From NCBI GenBank assembly GCA_013399305.1, contig VXAI01000183.1, forward strand, positions 979,145-1,043,144: a DNA stretch of 64,000 nt, given 5' to 3'. This stretch comes from Rostratula benghalensis. Lineage: Eukaryota > Chordata > Aves > Charadriiformes > Rostratulidae. The notes beneath the pieces were generated by a model. That model ran no database searches and was not told where the DNA came from. It saw nothing but the letters and a program-made list of their open reading frames with translations. Shown here one piece after another: positions 47,876 through 61,328 of this stretch (its first letter is position 1; each line of letters begins with the position of its first letter). A program made the translations under genes and the position numbers.

Positions 47876-50800
47876 GTCGGCATCTAAGCACCCGATTCCT
47901 GTCTTCTCCTACAGCTTCACAGTATCCATAATGTCAAGTGATGTCACCAGTGATGAATTATGTCAATTACTGAACCGCAGACACACAAGTCACACTAATG
48001 CGCAGCAAATACAGCACTCCTTTAATTACAGTTACAGACATGTACATTTGTTCTTCTTAGTAATTAAAATGTTCTATTGTACTTAATACTGTTATCTGTA
48101 TTCTTTGCTTAAATGCAATTTAATTTGCTTTCTTAAGAAAGAAAGTATAATTTCAAATGAAAAATGTATCTCTTTTGCTAATATTCTTCCAATGCTGCTG
48201 CTGCTTACCGTGACTGCAGAACTAGAACAGAGTAACTTCTGAGTTTGTTCACAAACTTCCTAGAAGGTAACACTGTTTTGAAGCTCAAGAAAATATTTAT
48301 TTGTGAAAGGATCAAGAAAATTTCCTGGCTGGAAAAGCATTTAGTGTGATAAACGAGGCACCTGAAGCTCTTGGAAGTCAAAGGCGCTGTTGCAAGGAAA
48401 GCAGAGGTTGCACAAGGGTACTCCCTCAAGTGCAGTGGCCAGAGCTGATGTGCTGCAACTGATTCTAGAACAGCTGAAGGCACTCCCCTCAAACCCTCTA
48501 AGATGAAAAGTTCCCCTGGAAAAAGGGAAATATTTTAGCATATTCCACAGCTGAGAAAAAAAAAAAATTTGCAGTGGTGATGGAAGCAGCTCAGTCCCAC
48601 ACCCGCCTGCACGGGGAATGGGAGACCCTTCTTACTCATTCTTTCTTTACTACAGCTCACAGCTCCACGTGGGAAGGTGCAAATATAAACGTGCTCTGTC
48701 ATTAACGTTATTATTATTTGCCTTGTCACAGCACAGAGAGAATGTCTTCCCTGTGGGAAATTATTACATTCCTTCCTTGCATTACTGTCCCTTCTGCGGC
48801 CACCAGCCATCCGTAATCAGCTCACCCACAAGGATCAGAGATGGAAAAAGTTACAGGAAGGAAAAAGTATTTGAGCAGCAGACGTTCAGGGATGAAATTC
48901 TGCAGGCTGCAGCACCGACCACCATCCATCCTACACAAACCAGGAAGATATCCAGACCAACAGCTCGCAACCACAATTTGGCCACAATTTGCATTTCTAG
49001 AGGAAAGAGATTTATTATTTTTTTCTGTTATTATTTTGCAAGCAGCATGAGCAAACAGGGGGCTCTTACAGGCTCTCAAAGAACACCCTCGTTCGTGTTT
49101 GCTGTCATTCTGCCCCAACAGCTTGCCGGCAGCAGGCACTCTCCATCTTAGGGTGACATTGGGAAAGCACTCACAAGAGGTGACCTGGTTTAATCTCAGC
49201 TGTCATTTCCAACACTGCCTAAGTTTACACAGTCTCTCTAGGAAGGATGGAGCAATGTTTAAACATGACCCACCCCTTTCCTGTAAGTTCTTGTGCCATT
49301 TTGATTCTTTATCTCAAGCTGGAGAATCTCAAACTGAAATCCGAGGTCCTGTTCCCCCTGTGTGACTCATTCGTAGAGCACAGAAATAATAACACCAATA
49401 TTCACATCAGAGGTTACAGTCCGCTCCAGACTTAAGAAATTTTCATATTTTCTTAGTTCCAGAACTGGAATTTCCCCAGCCCATCTTTCATGCACTGGCT
49501 TGACTATGGAAACGCTCTTCCAACGCAGATTTTTCCTTAATATGAAACACAACACTACTCAAACCCAAATACCAACACCGAAATTATCTCAAACCAAGCA
49601 GATGCAGACGTTATGTCAGAAACCAGCTATCTTGCAGGATTACCAATTTACACAAGCACCTCACACATTCAAAGAGCAGCAGCAAGTTCTGGAGAAGTTT
49701 CTCCTGGCCCTTGGCTGTGAACTGGAGACCCAGTCCCACAGTGCACCATCTTCACCAGCTGCCCTGGATACATAAATCCTGCCCCCATCTGCATTTTTTT
49801 TCTCAGATTCAAGGAAACCCAAAACTAATAAAATAATAATAGTAAACATCCCAAAGCCTCGTGGTGTAGAAATAGAAAATTGAGGGAGGAAGGCGGCGCC
49901 ATTAATTCAGAATAAAACCTCTTCCTCCCACAGAAGACATCTCAAAAACCACACAGTTAATGAATTAAGTCTGCATTTGTAATAAAGTTAAACGAAGCAA
50001 GTCTGGGTCACTGCTATGAACATTGAACACTGTTTTGATGACAAAAAGGTAAACTTTCAGATGGATAATTTACAAGTGGAATTAGGATATGTAACTCCCA
50101 TTAACTAACAGTTCCAGGTACTTTCTTACAACACCAATTTTTTTTGCAAACACTTGGAAAGGGAATGTATTTCATTACCAAACCTTTTGCTCTGCCTGTT
50201 GAGAAGCCCCTCTTCACACAGGTACTGTAGCTGTATGTGGTTAACAGGCCCTTCATAATTTGAAATCACAGAAAGGGGACAACGATATCCTGCACATGTA
50301 TAAGGTGAAGAACTTAAAGGGCTGCGCTTTCCTTTGAGCCAGTAGGTGCTTTTCTGGTGTGTCACCCAGCCCAGCAGGGCTTGGCATTTCATTAAAACCT
50401 TACTGGGTCCCCAGGGGACTGCAGCCCAAAATGCATTTCCTACACCCACCGTCTTAACACCATGCATTAAGGCCACACGGTTCACAAGGACGGAACCTTT
50501 CTGAAAACACCACAAGCCACTTACTCTTTCAGCTTTATTTTTTTTTTTTTTTTTATTAATGCCAAGATTTTCCTCACCTCCTGTGCTTAAGCTCCAAACA
50601 ACTCATCTACATTTCTCCACGACAACTCCCCCAGTCTTCCGAGAGCGCGTCGAGGCAAATGCTATCATAGCCAAGCAAGAAAGCAGCGTTCTGAATTTAA
50701 ATGAGTGTGGTTTAAGCCCTCTAGCAAACAAGCCCTCTGCCTCAGGCTCTCCTGCTCATCCCTGCTTCTAAGCCAAGGCCACCCTCATGTGAAAGGTCCC

Positions 50801-51732
50801 CTCCTGCCACCAGTTTACTGGACTCCTATGACACAAGTCACCGGGAACCCATTTGAGCAGCTGGTGAATTTGCCCCCTTTGCTATTATTAAAGCCTAAAC
50901 AAAAAAAGCACAGACACAGAATTTATTTCTCTATTGATGGGGGGGTTTTGTTTGGTTTTTTGTTGTTGGGTTGGTATTTTTTTCCTGGCATACAAATCAC
51001 TGCCAGGATATATTGCCATGATACTCTAACCCAGGGTTTAACTCGGGCAGCTGGCACACACTGAAATACAACTTCTGTTCTCAGCACCTGGATTTTAACT
51101 TTTGCTAGTTAACCTCTGTTAAAAAATTGAAAAATTCTCCTGTTTTCCCTTGTGGCTGCAGGGACATGGGTTTTCCCACAATGTGCAGTCATGGTATAAA
51201 AGAAAAAAAGCCTTCCTGGTTTGCAACCCATTCACCTGAACTGCCTGTGTGAATCTCACTCTCTGTCCTAAGAGGAAGGGATAATATAATTAATATACAT
51301 ACAGTTATGTATAATTAATAACATAACAAAAGCTTTCTCCTCTGAAAAGCAACAGCTAGATACCCAAGCTCTCTGTCAGGCCACAGAATATACTTCATAA
51401 AGCACTTTGCAATATGGACAATTTCAATTTTCCAGCTGAGACCAAAACAAATTAGCAGCTTGTATTCCTCGGTGCTTCAATAATAATTTGCTTCCAGTTC
51501 TGTGTCGGTGATCAGGGTTACTGTAATGAGGGGCAGGAAATAGTAACATCCTAATTACAACTGGGGTGCATCGGAAGTAAACCATAAATCAGATAGTTAG
51601 CTGGAGCTCAGTGGGCAGTATTCCACCCATGTGCTGAAAATAAATGGATTTTTAAAAATTAGTAATAAATTAAAGGCCAGAGCAGACACAGAAAGACAAA
51701 TGCTTTCACCTGGATCATATAGTGATGTATGA
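47876..51732. other. Non-coding stretch
   Basis: T17 at 50538-50554 and a G/T-rich run at 50937-50975. The 177-codon frame at 48618-49151 has an overlapping 105-codon frame on the other strand and no family signature; I regard it as chance. The part at 51380-51700 has the even composition of a possible conserved element. Confidence 0.5.
50538..50554. repeat. Poly(T) tract (T17)
   Basis: Uninterrupted T17 after CAGCTTTA. Confidence 0.85.
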
Positions 51733-51883
51733 TGATATATAGAAATGGTCTGCCCAGCAGGAGTAGGGAGGTGATTGTCCCCCTGGACTCAGCACTGGGG
51801 AGGCCACCCCTTGAGTCTGGTGTCCAGTTCTGGGCACCTCAACACCAGAGAGATCTGGAGGGGCTGGAGCCAGTGCAGAGGAG

Positions 51884-52156
51884 GGCAACGGAGCTGGGGA
51901 AGGGCCTGGAGAAGAAATCTCCTGGAGAGCCATGGAAGGAGCTGGGAGTGTTGAGTTGGAGGAAGAGGAGGCTGAGGGGAGACCTCATCCCTCTCTACAA
52001 CTCCTTGAAAGGCCATTGGNGGCAACGGAGCTGGGGAAGGGCCTGGAGAAGAAATCTCCTGGAGAGCCATGGCAGGAGCTGGGACTGTTGAGTTGGAGGA
52101 AGAGGAGGCTGAGGGGAGACCTCATCCCTCTCTACAACTCCTTGAAAGGCCATTGG
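51884..52156 (+). repeat. 136-bp direct duplication across a single N
   Basis: Copy 1 (51884-52019) and copy 2 (52021-52156) both start GGCAACGGAGCTGG and end GGCCATTGG. They differ at two positions only (CATGGAAGG/CATGGCAGG and GGGAGTG/GGGACTG). An N exactly between them suggests two overlapping contig ends joined without merging. Confidence 0.95.
52020..52020. other. Single-N assembly join
   Basis: One N placed exactly at the junction of the two duplicated copies. Confidence 0.97.
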
Positions 52157-52463
52157 AGAGAGGTTGGTGCTGGTCTCTTCTCACAGGGAATTAGCAATAG
52201 AACGAGAGGGAATGGCCTCAAGCTGCACCAGGGTAGGTTTAGGCTGGACATTAGGAAAGAATTTTTCCCAGCAAGAGTGGTCAGACCCTGGAATTGGCTG
52301 CCCAGGGAGGTGGTGGAGTCCCCATCCCTGACTGTGTTTGAGAGTGGTTGAGATGTGGTGTTGGGGGATCTGGTGTAGGGGAGGACTTTGTAGAATGGGG
52401 CTGATGGTTGGACTCGATGCTCCCAAGGGTCTTTTCTAACCTGAATGATTCTATGATTCTATA

Positions 52464-55400
52464 TTCGCCCAAGTTTGTGTTCAAAATCTTTTCCAAGACT
52501 GCATGCTGTCACTGGGTTCTTAGATGCCACAGAGAACAGAATATTCATCCCCAGACTTAGACATGTGCTTTCTTGTTTGGGGAACCAAAAAGAAAATGCA
52601 CAGGTTGTATTCTCCTTTAGGAAATTAAGCTAATTTAAATTTACAGCAAGCCCTTTACATTTATGGAGTAAGAAATAACTGGCCTCAGCAGCCATACAGG
52701 AGATGCAAAATCTACAGCCAAGAATAGCAGCAGCCAACTATACATTTTCTACTAATTTCACCTGCAGCACTTAGAGAAAACATATACTTACTATATAAAG
52801 TATTCCTCACATGCACCAGGGAGTCTCTGTACTCTCCTACAGTTACATATCCAGAGCCCCAAGGGTGGAAGCAGCAGATGCTTATGGAAGGACTTTTTCT
52901 GCTGGCTTGGTAACATCAGCTTTTAGGAGCGTAAGCGAAGCAGACAAGAGCTCCTCGGTCAGGGTAGCTGCATCCGCATCACAGAGACAGTGATATCATC
53001 CAAAGGCATAAATTTTTCACTACGGGAGCAAACCCAGCTATGCCAGCAAATTATTGCTACAAGGCCACATTTCAGCCTTCTCTGGGGGAAACTGTGCACG
53101 TCTATCGATGGGAGGGAGAGGAACAACCCCAAAGTGCCAAAATTTTTCAGGAGAATCAATCCCTTATATTTGGGGATTTCCAGCTGCCTGGACAGAGAAA
53201 ATCTTAAGATTACTTCCACGTTTAAGTTATCACACAAGCCCCAGACCCAGAACTGTAAATGCACTCATGCAGCACTTTTGGCAAACATATGTGCACCTTC
53301 AGGATCAGGACTTCATCATTGCCACATTCAGGCTTTTCCCATATTGCCTCCAGTCGTTACACTTCTTGGTTTATTTGGATATAAACTTTGCCTAGGTGGC
53401 GTGCCTCAAAAATTGTTCTGAAATAAATGTCAGTAGCATCAGTAGGAATAACAACAAATATCAATAGGAAGATCATAGATCTTGACAGTTGTTCAGGAAA
53501 AAAAAAATATTTGAAACCAAATAGAAAACATTATCTCCTTCCACCACTGAAAGAATTTTTGAGGATCTGCAGATCATTGGGGGTTTTTTTCAGGTTGTCT
53601 CAACAACCCTGATTGAACTCTGAGACCTACACAAGGACTGCTGTGCCCATGCCATTTCACAGCCATAACCCATTTCTCTTCATCCTTACCTAAGTTTTCG
53701 GTCTTATGAACAAATAAAACCAGTTTCTGAAGCTACTTGAACATGAAAAAGAGCTAAATGTATTCAAGTACACACAAGAAGAGCTGAGATACCCCAAAGT
53801 CCAGAAGACCTCTGCAACAGAACTCCAGAAGCCCAACGTATGACTGTTCTACATGACACAGATTGGGGATGATATCCTAAAAAAACCCCTTGCTGTGCTG
53901 CATGAACATTAAATATCCAGCAGAGAGTTTGCCCTGATCTATCAGGCAGCCAATCTGAACTTACCCTTCATCCAACATTTATCTGGTATTAAGATCTCTT
54001 TATTTCAAACCTGATTTTGTAGCTTCACGTATTACATGGTATTTTTTCCAAATAAATAGCATATCTGGTGGTAATAAATCCCCTGGGTTGTAGTCACTGG
54101 CATTAGTACAGCAGGTCTAATATTTGATGTAAATAATACATACGAGATGTTCTCTTAAATCAAGTGTTACACCACGATATTAAGACTTCTGCCTGAGGGC
54201 TCTAAACCCCTATGTAATATTCATTATAATTACTTCATTAAGCCTGCTTCTTTAGTACCTTTACACCAAAGCAATATCACTGAAAGAATTTGAAGGAATC
54301 ACCTAATAACACTAAGGTAAGTCACAGCAGGGTTGGGACCTCTGTTTCTGAAGGATTCCAGGAAAATGTCCTTCAGAACCAGTTAAAGACAGCCCCCAGT
54401 CCCTAAAAGCTTTGGGTTTCAGACCCTGTCCATTCCATGAGGTTTGTGAGCAGAGGCTGATGGTGTGATGTCCTGAACCTGCATTTCAGATGGCTTCACG
54501 CTGAGCCAATGTGCTCCCAGCAGAGGTGGGAGGACTTAAACAAAGGTATGCTGCTCACAGCCTCACTGCCTCTTGTCTTAAATTTGCATCTTACAACACG
54601 CACAGAAAGAGTATAACTATAAAAGTTAGGAAAAGTGACCATTTCCATGGCCTGTGTCATGCCACCTAACAGCTCTCTTGGCTTGGCCAGACCCAGGGCA
54701 CACTGCCTGAATCAAAACGAGGAGCAAACAAACCAGAATTTCTTACTGCATATAATAATAACAGGGCATATTATTGTTCCTTTTTTACTGTTTTGTTAAA
54801 AAAAAAATTATTCCTAAGCAATCACCTTTTTAAACATCTTAGATCTGTGGTGGATCAGACGCCATCCTTCAAAACACGTCATTGCTTTCAAGGTACTAAA
54901 TCTGAAAGGATTAGATGATCCATACCTGCTGGGAAATTCCTAAAGTGTCTCCTGTCCAGCAGATTTTGGAATTCCCAGAAGCAGGGCAGTCATGCCTAAA
55001 CAGTAGAGGTCTAACCACAGGTGGTAACACACTCCGATGGGTTGTGAAACGGCACCTCTCCCAGCTGGTCTTGCCCCGAGCTTCTTATTAACTCAACAGG
55101 CTGAGGCCTGGAAGAAAACAAGATGCAAGTCTTTTTGTTCAGATGGCTAAAAACCACCCCAATAATGCTCTTTCACAGAGAGTCCTGTTTATGACTTTTT
55201 TTTTTTCCCCTTCCAGTGTCAGTTCAGTCTTGTGTCAGACAAGAGTGATTCTCCAGCGCTGTGGGGAACATCCTGACAATCTTGCTAGGAGTTATTTTCT
55301 CCCTCCTGTCAGACACATACCAGTACACAGAAAGAAAAATACAGTTCTCAACATTCCTCTACCTGCAGTATCGATCTGGAGAGGAAAAATCTAGTGGTTG

Positions 55401-55998
55401 GGAGAACTTGGGACTACTACACCAACTCTTCCATCAACAAACCACCTGAGGATGTTGGTTGGTAGAAAATATTGTTGGTATTTGAAATATATTAATCAAC
55501 GGTGATGGATTTGAACAGCATCTAGCCTTCAGCTAATGCAGATAATTTTAAGATGTAAAGCATGCCTAATCTGCTTAAATTCTCCACAGGAGTCCTTATT
55601 CTCATGAAGGCTTTTTGAAAATAGAGCCTTTATTCCGCCACAGCCCCAGTTGGGATTGGCACTCCATTGGCCTCTGCTTTTTTTACACAACCCTACACAA
55701 ACATTAATCTGCAGCTGTACCCTAAATGGTATGTGGCAGGGGATGAACATGGGAGAAAGACACAGTAAGAGCTAGGATCTTATATACATTATATACCTAG
55801 AGTTTCATCTTTTCCATTTCAGTCTTGGATTTTCCCTGACCTGGTTTCAGAAAAGCATCATCCTGCCATGGGATGAAGTTAAAATCAGAAGGATTAGCAG
55901 CCCCAGGGTTCCACCTAAGACATAAAGTGCCAGCTCGAAAAGCTACAAAGATATTTGAGAAGCCACCAGGTAAAGCGTGAACAAAAAGGAGGAGGAGG
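52464..55998. other. Non-coding, A+T-rich stretch
   Basis: No gene or transposon recognised. The 143- and 113-codon plus-strand frames at 53.0-53.4 kb overlap each other in different frames and have no family resemblance. Confidence 0.5.
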
Positions 55999-56229
55999 AA
56001 GGGTTTGACACTGAAAGAGGGGAGATGGAGCTGAGCTGTGGGGAAGAAGTTCTTTGGTGTGAGGGTGGTGAGAGCCTGGCCCAGGTTGCCCAGAGAAGCT
56101 GTGGCTGCCCCATCCCTGGAGGGGTTCAAGGCCAGGTTGAAGGGGGCTTGGAGCAACCTGGTGTGGTGGGAAGGTGGCACTGGATGATCTTTAAGGTCCC
56201 TTCCAGCTCAAACCATTCTATGATTCTGT
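55999..56229 (+). mobile_element. CR1 LINE 3' end
   Basis: It begins near GGAAGGGTTTGACACTGAAA and continues through GAAGAAGTTCTTTGGTGTGA, CCATCCCTGGAGGGGTTCAA and GATCTTTAAGGTCCCTTCC to a tail CATTCTATGATTCTGTCATA. A short gap relative to the 18.7-kb copy lies after TGGTGGGA, where the CCCTGCCCAGGGCA-type segment is missing. Confidence 0.93.
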
Positions 56230-57012
56230 CATAGGTTCATCTCTTCAGGTCTGGCACATATTCCAGCCTTGACCTTGAAAACTTTTTGTACTTATCATTC
56301 AATCCACATGAAATACATGCATGCACATGCACATGAATAAATACAATTATGGCACTATTCTGACAGGTGAGCTTCTTTGTAATACATTCCAAAGTCTTAT
56401 CGAACTATGTTTTGAAAAAAAAAGTTAAATACTCAGCTTTGAACCAAGCTGTGTCAAACTTATTGCCACTATAACAAAGGACTACTGTGAAACATAACTC
56501 TTCTGCAAAATATACTATAATTGTACTTTTTGAAAGCCATGTCAAATCATTGACATTGACTTGGTATTCTACGGTACGAGAAATGCAGGAAAGTCACAAT
56601 ATATATAAGCCGTAAATTAGATCCTAATCCAAACTTACCACTTTGATAGTTGTTAGACAGGTTATTTGGGTGTGTATTTAGTTCTGGGATTTTTGTATTT
56701 CTTTTTCAAGCTGTTGTCTTTTCCTCAGATTTTCATAATCAGATTTGCCAGTTATCTTCACAATAAATTACATTACAGTTACAAATGAGAGTTAAAATAA
56801 CGATAAACACATAACAAATTACAAACTCACCAAAGATTTATGAGGAGAAAAAAATCAGTTTGGCAGGTGAAATCCAGAATGCAGTATTTTGGACACATAT
56901 TTATTAGCTGCCAAGCACATTCCTGAAGGCAAACATCTGAAAAATAAAATCCACATCAGGTCAGAAGTGAGCAATTATCTCACTTGGTATATAAGAGTGG
57001 TCTTTTTGTTTT
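56230..57012. other. Non-coding, A+T-rich stretch
   Basis: Nothing recognisable apart from an ATGCATGCACATGCACATG purine-pyrimidine run at about 56315-56335. Confidence 0.5.
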
Positions 57013-57105
57013 ATAGAATCATAGAAACACAAGAGTGGAAAGGACCTGCAAGACCATCTGGTCCAACCATCCTCCTATCACCAGCACTACCCACTAAGCT
57101 GCTAG
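57013..57105 (-). mobile_element. CR1 LINE 3' tip
   Basis: It starts with TAGAATCATAGAA (the octamer tail, reversed), then GTGGAAAGGACCTGCAAGA and CCATCTGGTCCAACCATCC, matching the reverse complement of a CR1 3' UTR. Similarity fades after ACCCACTAAGCTGC. It belongs to a different subfamily from the 61-kb copy. Confidence 0.85.
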
Positions 57106-60100
57106 TTTTAATTCATCTTGTCTAATTGATGCTTTGTCAATCACAACACAGGATGCTATGAACAACCCCTGAGCTGTGTCTACACCGATGAGCGCTAACA
57201 GCTCCTCAGGATCATCTCAGTAGAGCAAAAGGGTCTCCAAGGTGCAACTCTAAGGGCAGACATGCGGACAGTCTTACTCCCAACCCAATCTAAAACACCC
57301 ATTCAAACTTTGCTTTGAAAGTTGGAGAAATCCGGAAGGATTCAGACTGAGCAGACATTGGCACGTAATGGGTTTGCATACACAAATTCCTCCGTGTGAT
57401 AAAGGGAGATCTTAAAAGTGTCTTGTTAATCATCAGAAGATGTTTAATGTGTTCATTAGCACCTACTTTGATGCTATTTCATAAAGCTACGACATAAAGT
57501 TTTCAGATGAAGATTGTACCTTCCAGATGGAAATGAAAACATAACAACACTTATGTGCAAATACAGGAGAAAAAAAGAAAGAAAAGCATATTTTCCAGAG
57601 AAAACAAGTTCTTGTTCTCTTGAGGATCCTCCCTCAACTGCCAAAACTATGACAACAAAAACCACTTTGGAGATAATCTAAGTGAGATTTTAAAAAGATG
57701 TTTTGGTGGCATTTTTCTTATTCTGCCATTCTTCCTAAAGTCTTGTGCTGTAATTAGCACAGGCCAAACACAAACAGAGGTAGGAAACCCAGCCCACATT
57801 TCCTATGCTTTCTGATATCCTGGAACCTCTCAAATTTAGGATATTTTTACAGCATATTTAGGTCTTGCCCAGCAGATATCCATAGCATATTTACTCCTGC
57901 CCTGCAAAGTACCTAATGTCTATGGGACCATGCATGGCGATGTCTTACTGGACTCGTTAGGTCTTACTGGAAGCTGGAGACCTCCTCCTCACTAGAAATG
58001 AGCTTTTCTGTCCTAGCCCTCAGGTCCCTCAGCATTTCTGCACCTCACCAGACACAATGTTTCACACTGGGTCTCTCCTGAGATCATCAAGCCATAGTTT
58101 TAAGTTGAGAAACTGGAAATAGTCTGACACCTTAGTTATTTTTTAACATTTGAATTTTTTAATTTGGTAAAGTCGAAACTGAAGCTACTGAGTGCAATCA
58201 AGACAGATATAGAACAGCACACTGGGAACAAGTGAGATGAGGAAAGGTGCCTAAAAAAAAAGTCATTTATCACCACTTTGCAAACTGTCCCGTGAATGCT
58301 TCCTTCAATGACCACAATGTTTGTGCAACAGATCTCTCCCACGGTTTGACAATCCATTATGCACCTTTAACTGCTTTCTTTGCCTCCCCCCACCCACCAG
58401 TCGATCTCTGCCTTGACTACTTCTAACATTTGGAACATCTGAAGAGCTGCCAAATTTTTTGAAGCAAAGCAACCTATTTCCAGAACTGTTTCTTTACCAC
58501 GAGGTATGTAATTTCTCCCAAAACACTCCTCTGGAGCAAAGCCCAGGACTGGCAATATGTTACCCAGGATCAGTGAAAGGTTTACGTTTCAATACCTATT
58601 GCACCTGTCATGATAATACCAGGCATTTTCCACCCACGAGGCAGGAGAGAATCCAAACTTCCTGTGGGATGTGCAGAACTAGCACTCAGCCTTGGGAGCC
58701 ATCCAGGCATGGTTATCAGGAAGAGAAAAGCTATTTCTGCTGGCTTGCAGGAATTGATGGCACCACTTAATGTCTTGTCTTTATGTGCAAGTGTGTATAA
58801 CCCAGTTTTTTTGTTTGTTTTTTTTTTTTTCTGCAGCTGCTGTGACGTAAATAAATTCAGTATTTTCTCCATTTTACATTGTAGGATGTAATATAAATAG
58901 GGCTGGAACTTATGCTGGGCATAATTCAATATTTAAGACATTTACCCTTTTCGAGTACAACGCACCCATATACAGCTGCCTAACACTTAGGACAAAATAT
59001 TTGACCTCATTAAGGTTGGGTAAAGATAAAAATATTATATATATATTCTGTAGATATATCTGCTTAAGTAGGGTAGTATTTCTGGAAATAACGTCATTGA
59101 ATCAATCATTTTTTATCATTGCAAACCCAGACTTTGCTTCAAGGGTTCTTTTGGAACAGTACATCTAATACTCTACTGATCAATAAGTATTAGTAGATGT
59201 GATACATGAAGAATCCCTAAAATATCTACATCTAGACCCTTGCTTTACAGTATTAGCTACACCTGAATAGTACGTGTGTATGAAATCCTGAGTTTTTGCA
59301 CGTCCCATTACCTAATCAGACAAAATAATTTGCTTCATCTAAATTTACTGGAGTGAAAAATCTATCTCTTGGTACCTATAATTTTGGTTCAGGCTTTTCT
59401 CCTTAAGGTAGCAGTACTTCAGCTGCAGAGTGCCGCGAAACCTCACCGTTCCCAGAAAATCCTAATCCACCCTTAGAAACACCTAACACACAAAAGTGGA
59501 TACAAACCGATAGTTTCCTTCACACTAAATACAGCTATGGGCAGCAAAAAATGCCTTCTATTTGGTTTCAGTAATAAATCACTTCCCTGACTGGAGTTGG
59601 TAATGAGATTTTTAATCATGTGGATTGAACATATCCTCAAGTTAATAAAAAAGTATGGCTTCCTCTTTATCTTTAATAAAAGATTTGTACACTGCTCAAA
59701 TGATTAGTATTACATTTTTAAAGAACCCGAGATTGATGCTTTTCAATTCTCCTTCCTATTTTTCTATGCTTTTATAATTCAAAGGTAATATAGGGTAGGG
59801 TTAATAATTCATACGGTAATTTTAAGGCTTTTATTCAGAAACCTTTTGCCTATTGACTTAAGGATGCGCCATAAAAATATCCAGGTATAACTATCTTAGC
59901 AATTTGCAGACCTATACAGATGAAACCTCTGAATTTATTCCAGTCAGGATCCGTGTTTAGGAATCAGAGCACATCATTACAGCCTTGAACGGGTACAGGG
60001 GGAGGAAATAGCTATTTAAACCAGTATATTTCATGTCTTCACACAGTTCTGCTTTTTCGCCCTTGTTTGCAGGTTTATTCTTGATGGAGTTATTTTTGCA

Positions 60101-61328
60101 GTTGCCTAAGAGACAAAGGAGCTAGCTGCATTTTTTTAAAAAGGTAAACTCCCCTGCACGAGCCCTGGGCTCCCCACCTGCACGAGATCCAAAGCAAAAA
60201 CCACCGCCCTGGGAAAGCTCAGCCGGGACAAAACCCAGATTTCCATATTCTCTTAAAAAAACAAAACAAAATGGACTTGATTCAGATGAAAAGGTCAAAA
60301 CTGGCTACCTGTTAACAGAATCCAAGTAATTGGTGTGTGTCAGCATTCGATTCTTGAAAAGTTTTTGTTTTGTTTTTAATTTATTTGAACAAAATCTCAC
60401 TTCAACTTCTTATTTCCCTCAAGCAAGAATTTAACCATCTTCTTTTAGGTTTGCTCATCAGACTGTATTTTGCTATCTTCACAAAATACTCAATTAATAG
60501 CAGCCAAGGTAGAGTTGGGTATATCTTTTTTATCTCCTTTCAAGCAAAAAATCCTTTTTACCAGTGTGTGTCCTACTTTCACGCACACCTACTGCAAAGG
60601 AATCCCCTGTCTCATGCAGACTTTCAGGTACTGCTTTCTGAGTAATGAAAACTAGCTAGAGCTTTTTTATATAGCAGTTATTTATTCCATATTTAACTAG
60701 GAACATTGAGTTGAGCTGTGCTCGTATCCATCATTTATTTCCACAACAACGCTAATAGCACCACCTGTATGAGCATTTCCCCACATCTAAAATTATGAGA
60801 TCCTGCTGCCTGTTCCTCTAAGTTTGCCAAGCATTAGTCATTTAGGTAAGGGCTTTTGCTTTTATTGGAGGGACACAAGTTCCTCCCAAGGAAAACAGTG
60901 GTTTTATGAAGTAACAGCAACACTAAGTAGATAATACTTCATTTCAGGCCAGCTCTGAGCACATCCTTTGTGCCCCATCTGATGACCATCGCTGCTAGAG
61001 CAGCTCTGAACTCCTCTTCTTGGTTTGACCTTCAAGTCCCAAAAAGACTCCTGGACTAGAGTTTAGTGTCTCTGTTCTCCAGCTCCAAGAGTGCAAACTG
61101 CTGTTGGGTCCTTCAGTTCGCTCTGCAAGCCAGGCAGCAAAGGTCACGTGTGTTATTCACGGCTTTGCATGGCTTCTTTTCCAGGGAGGTTTAAAAATGA
61201 ATAGCAAAATGTGCATCAGAATCAAACCCTTTGCAATGGGATAGCAACACGATAAATTTACTGCTTTTTGGATGGACGGGTCTGAAGGTATCCTTTACAC
61301 ACTCCCAAACTGCTAAAGTCTTTTGCAG
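57106..61328. other. Non-coding, A+T-rich stretch
   Basis: No gene or transposon recognised. An 11-bp direct repeat GTCTTACTGGA occurs at 57942 and 57961. An imperfect inverted repeat (ACATCTAATACT / AGTATTAGTAGATGT) spans 59161-59200. A T-rich run precedes CTGCAG at 58818-58830. Confidence 0.5.

Larger units (their letters stand above)
51733..52463 (+). mobile_element. CR1 LINE, 5'-truncated, interrupted by an assembly fault
   Basis: Same subfamily as 27655-28241. It starts near AGAAATGGTCTGCCCAGCAG, encodes [20 protein letters not shown] and ends in GATTCTATGATTCTAT, two octamer copies. A single N at 52020 is flanked by a 136-bp direct duplication, so the ORF2 C-terminal segment around GEPWKELG appears twice. 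If the duplication is artificial, the real insertion is about 137 bp shorter. The frame ends in a TGA (after VFESG, at about 52351) at the same codon as the 28-kb copy. Confidence 0.95.

Noticed and set aside
47277..47931. Frames resembling AWPRLPREVVAAPSLEGFK and its antisense
   Set aside because: These are CR1 ORF2 tail or its shadow, not a host gene.
48618..49151. 177-codon plus-strand open frame
   Set aside because: No family motif, mixed low-complexity and hydrophobic patches, and a 105-codon frame lies antisense to it. Several frames of this size are expected by chance in 64 kb over six frames.
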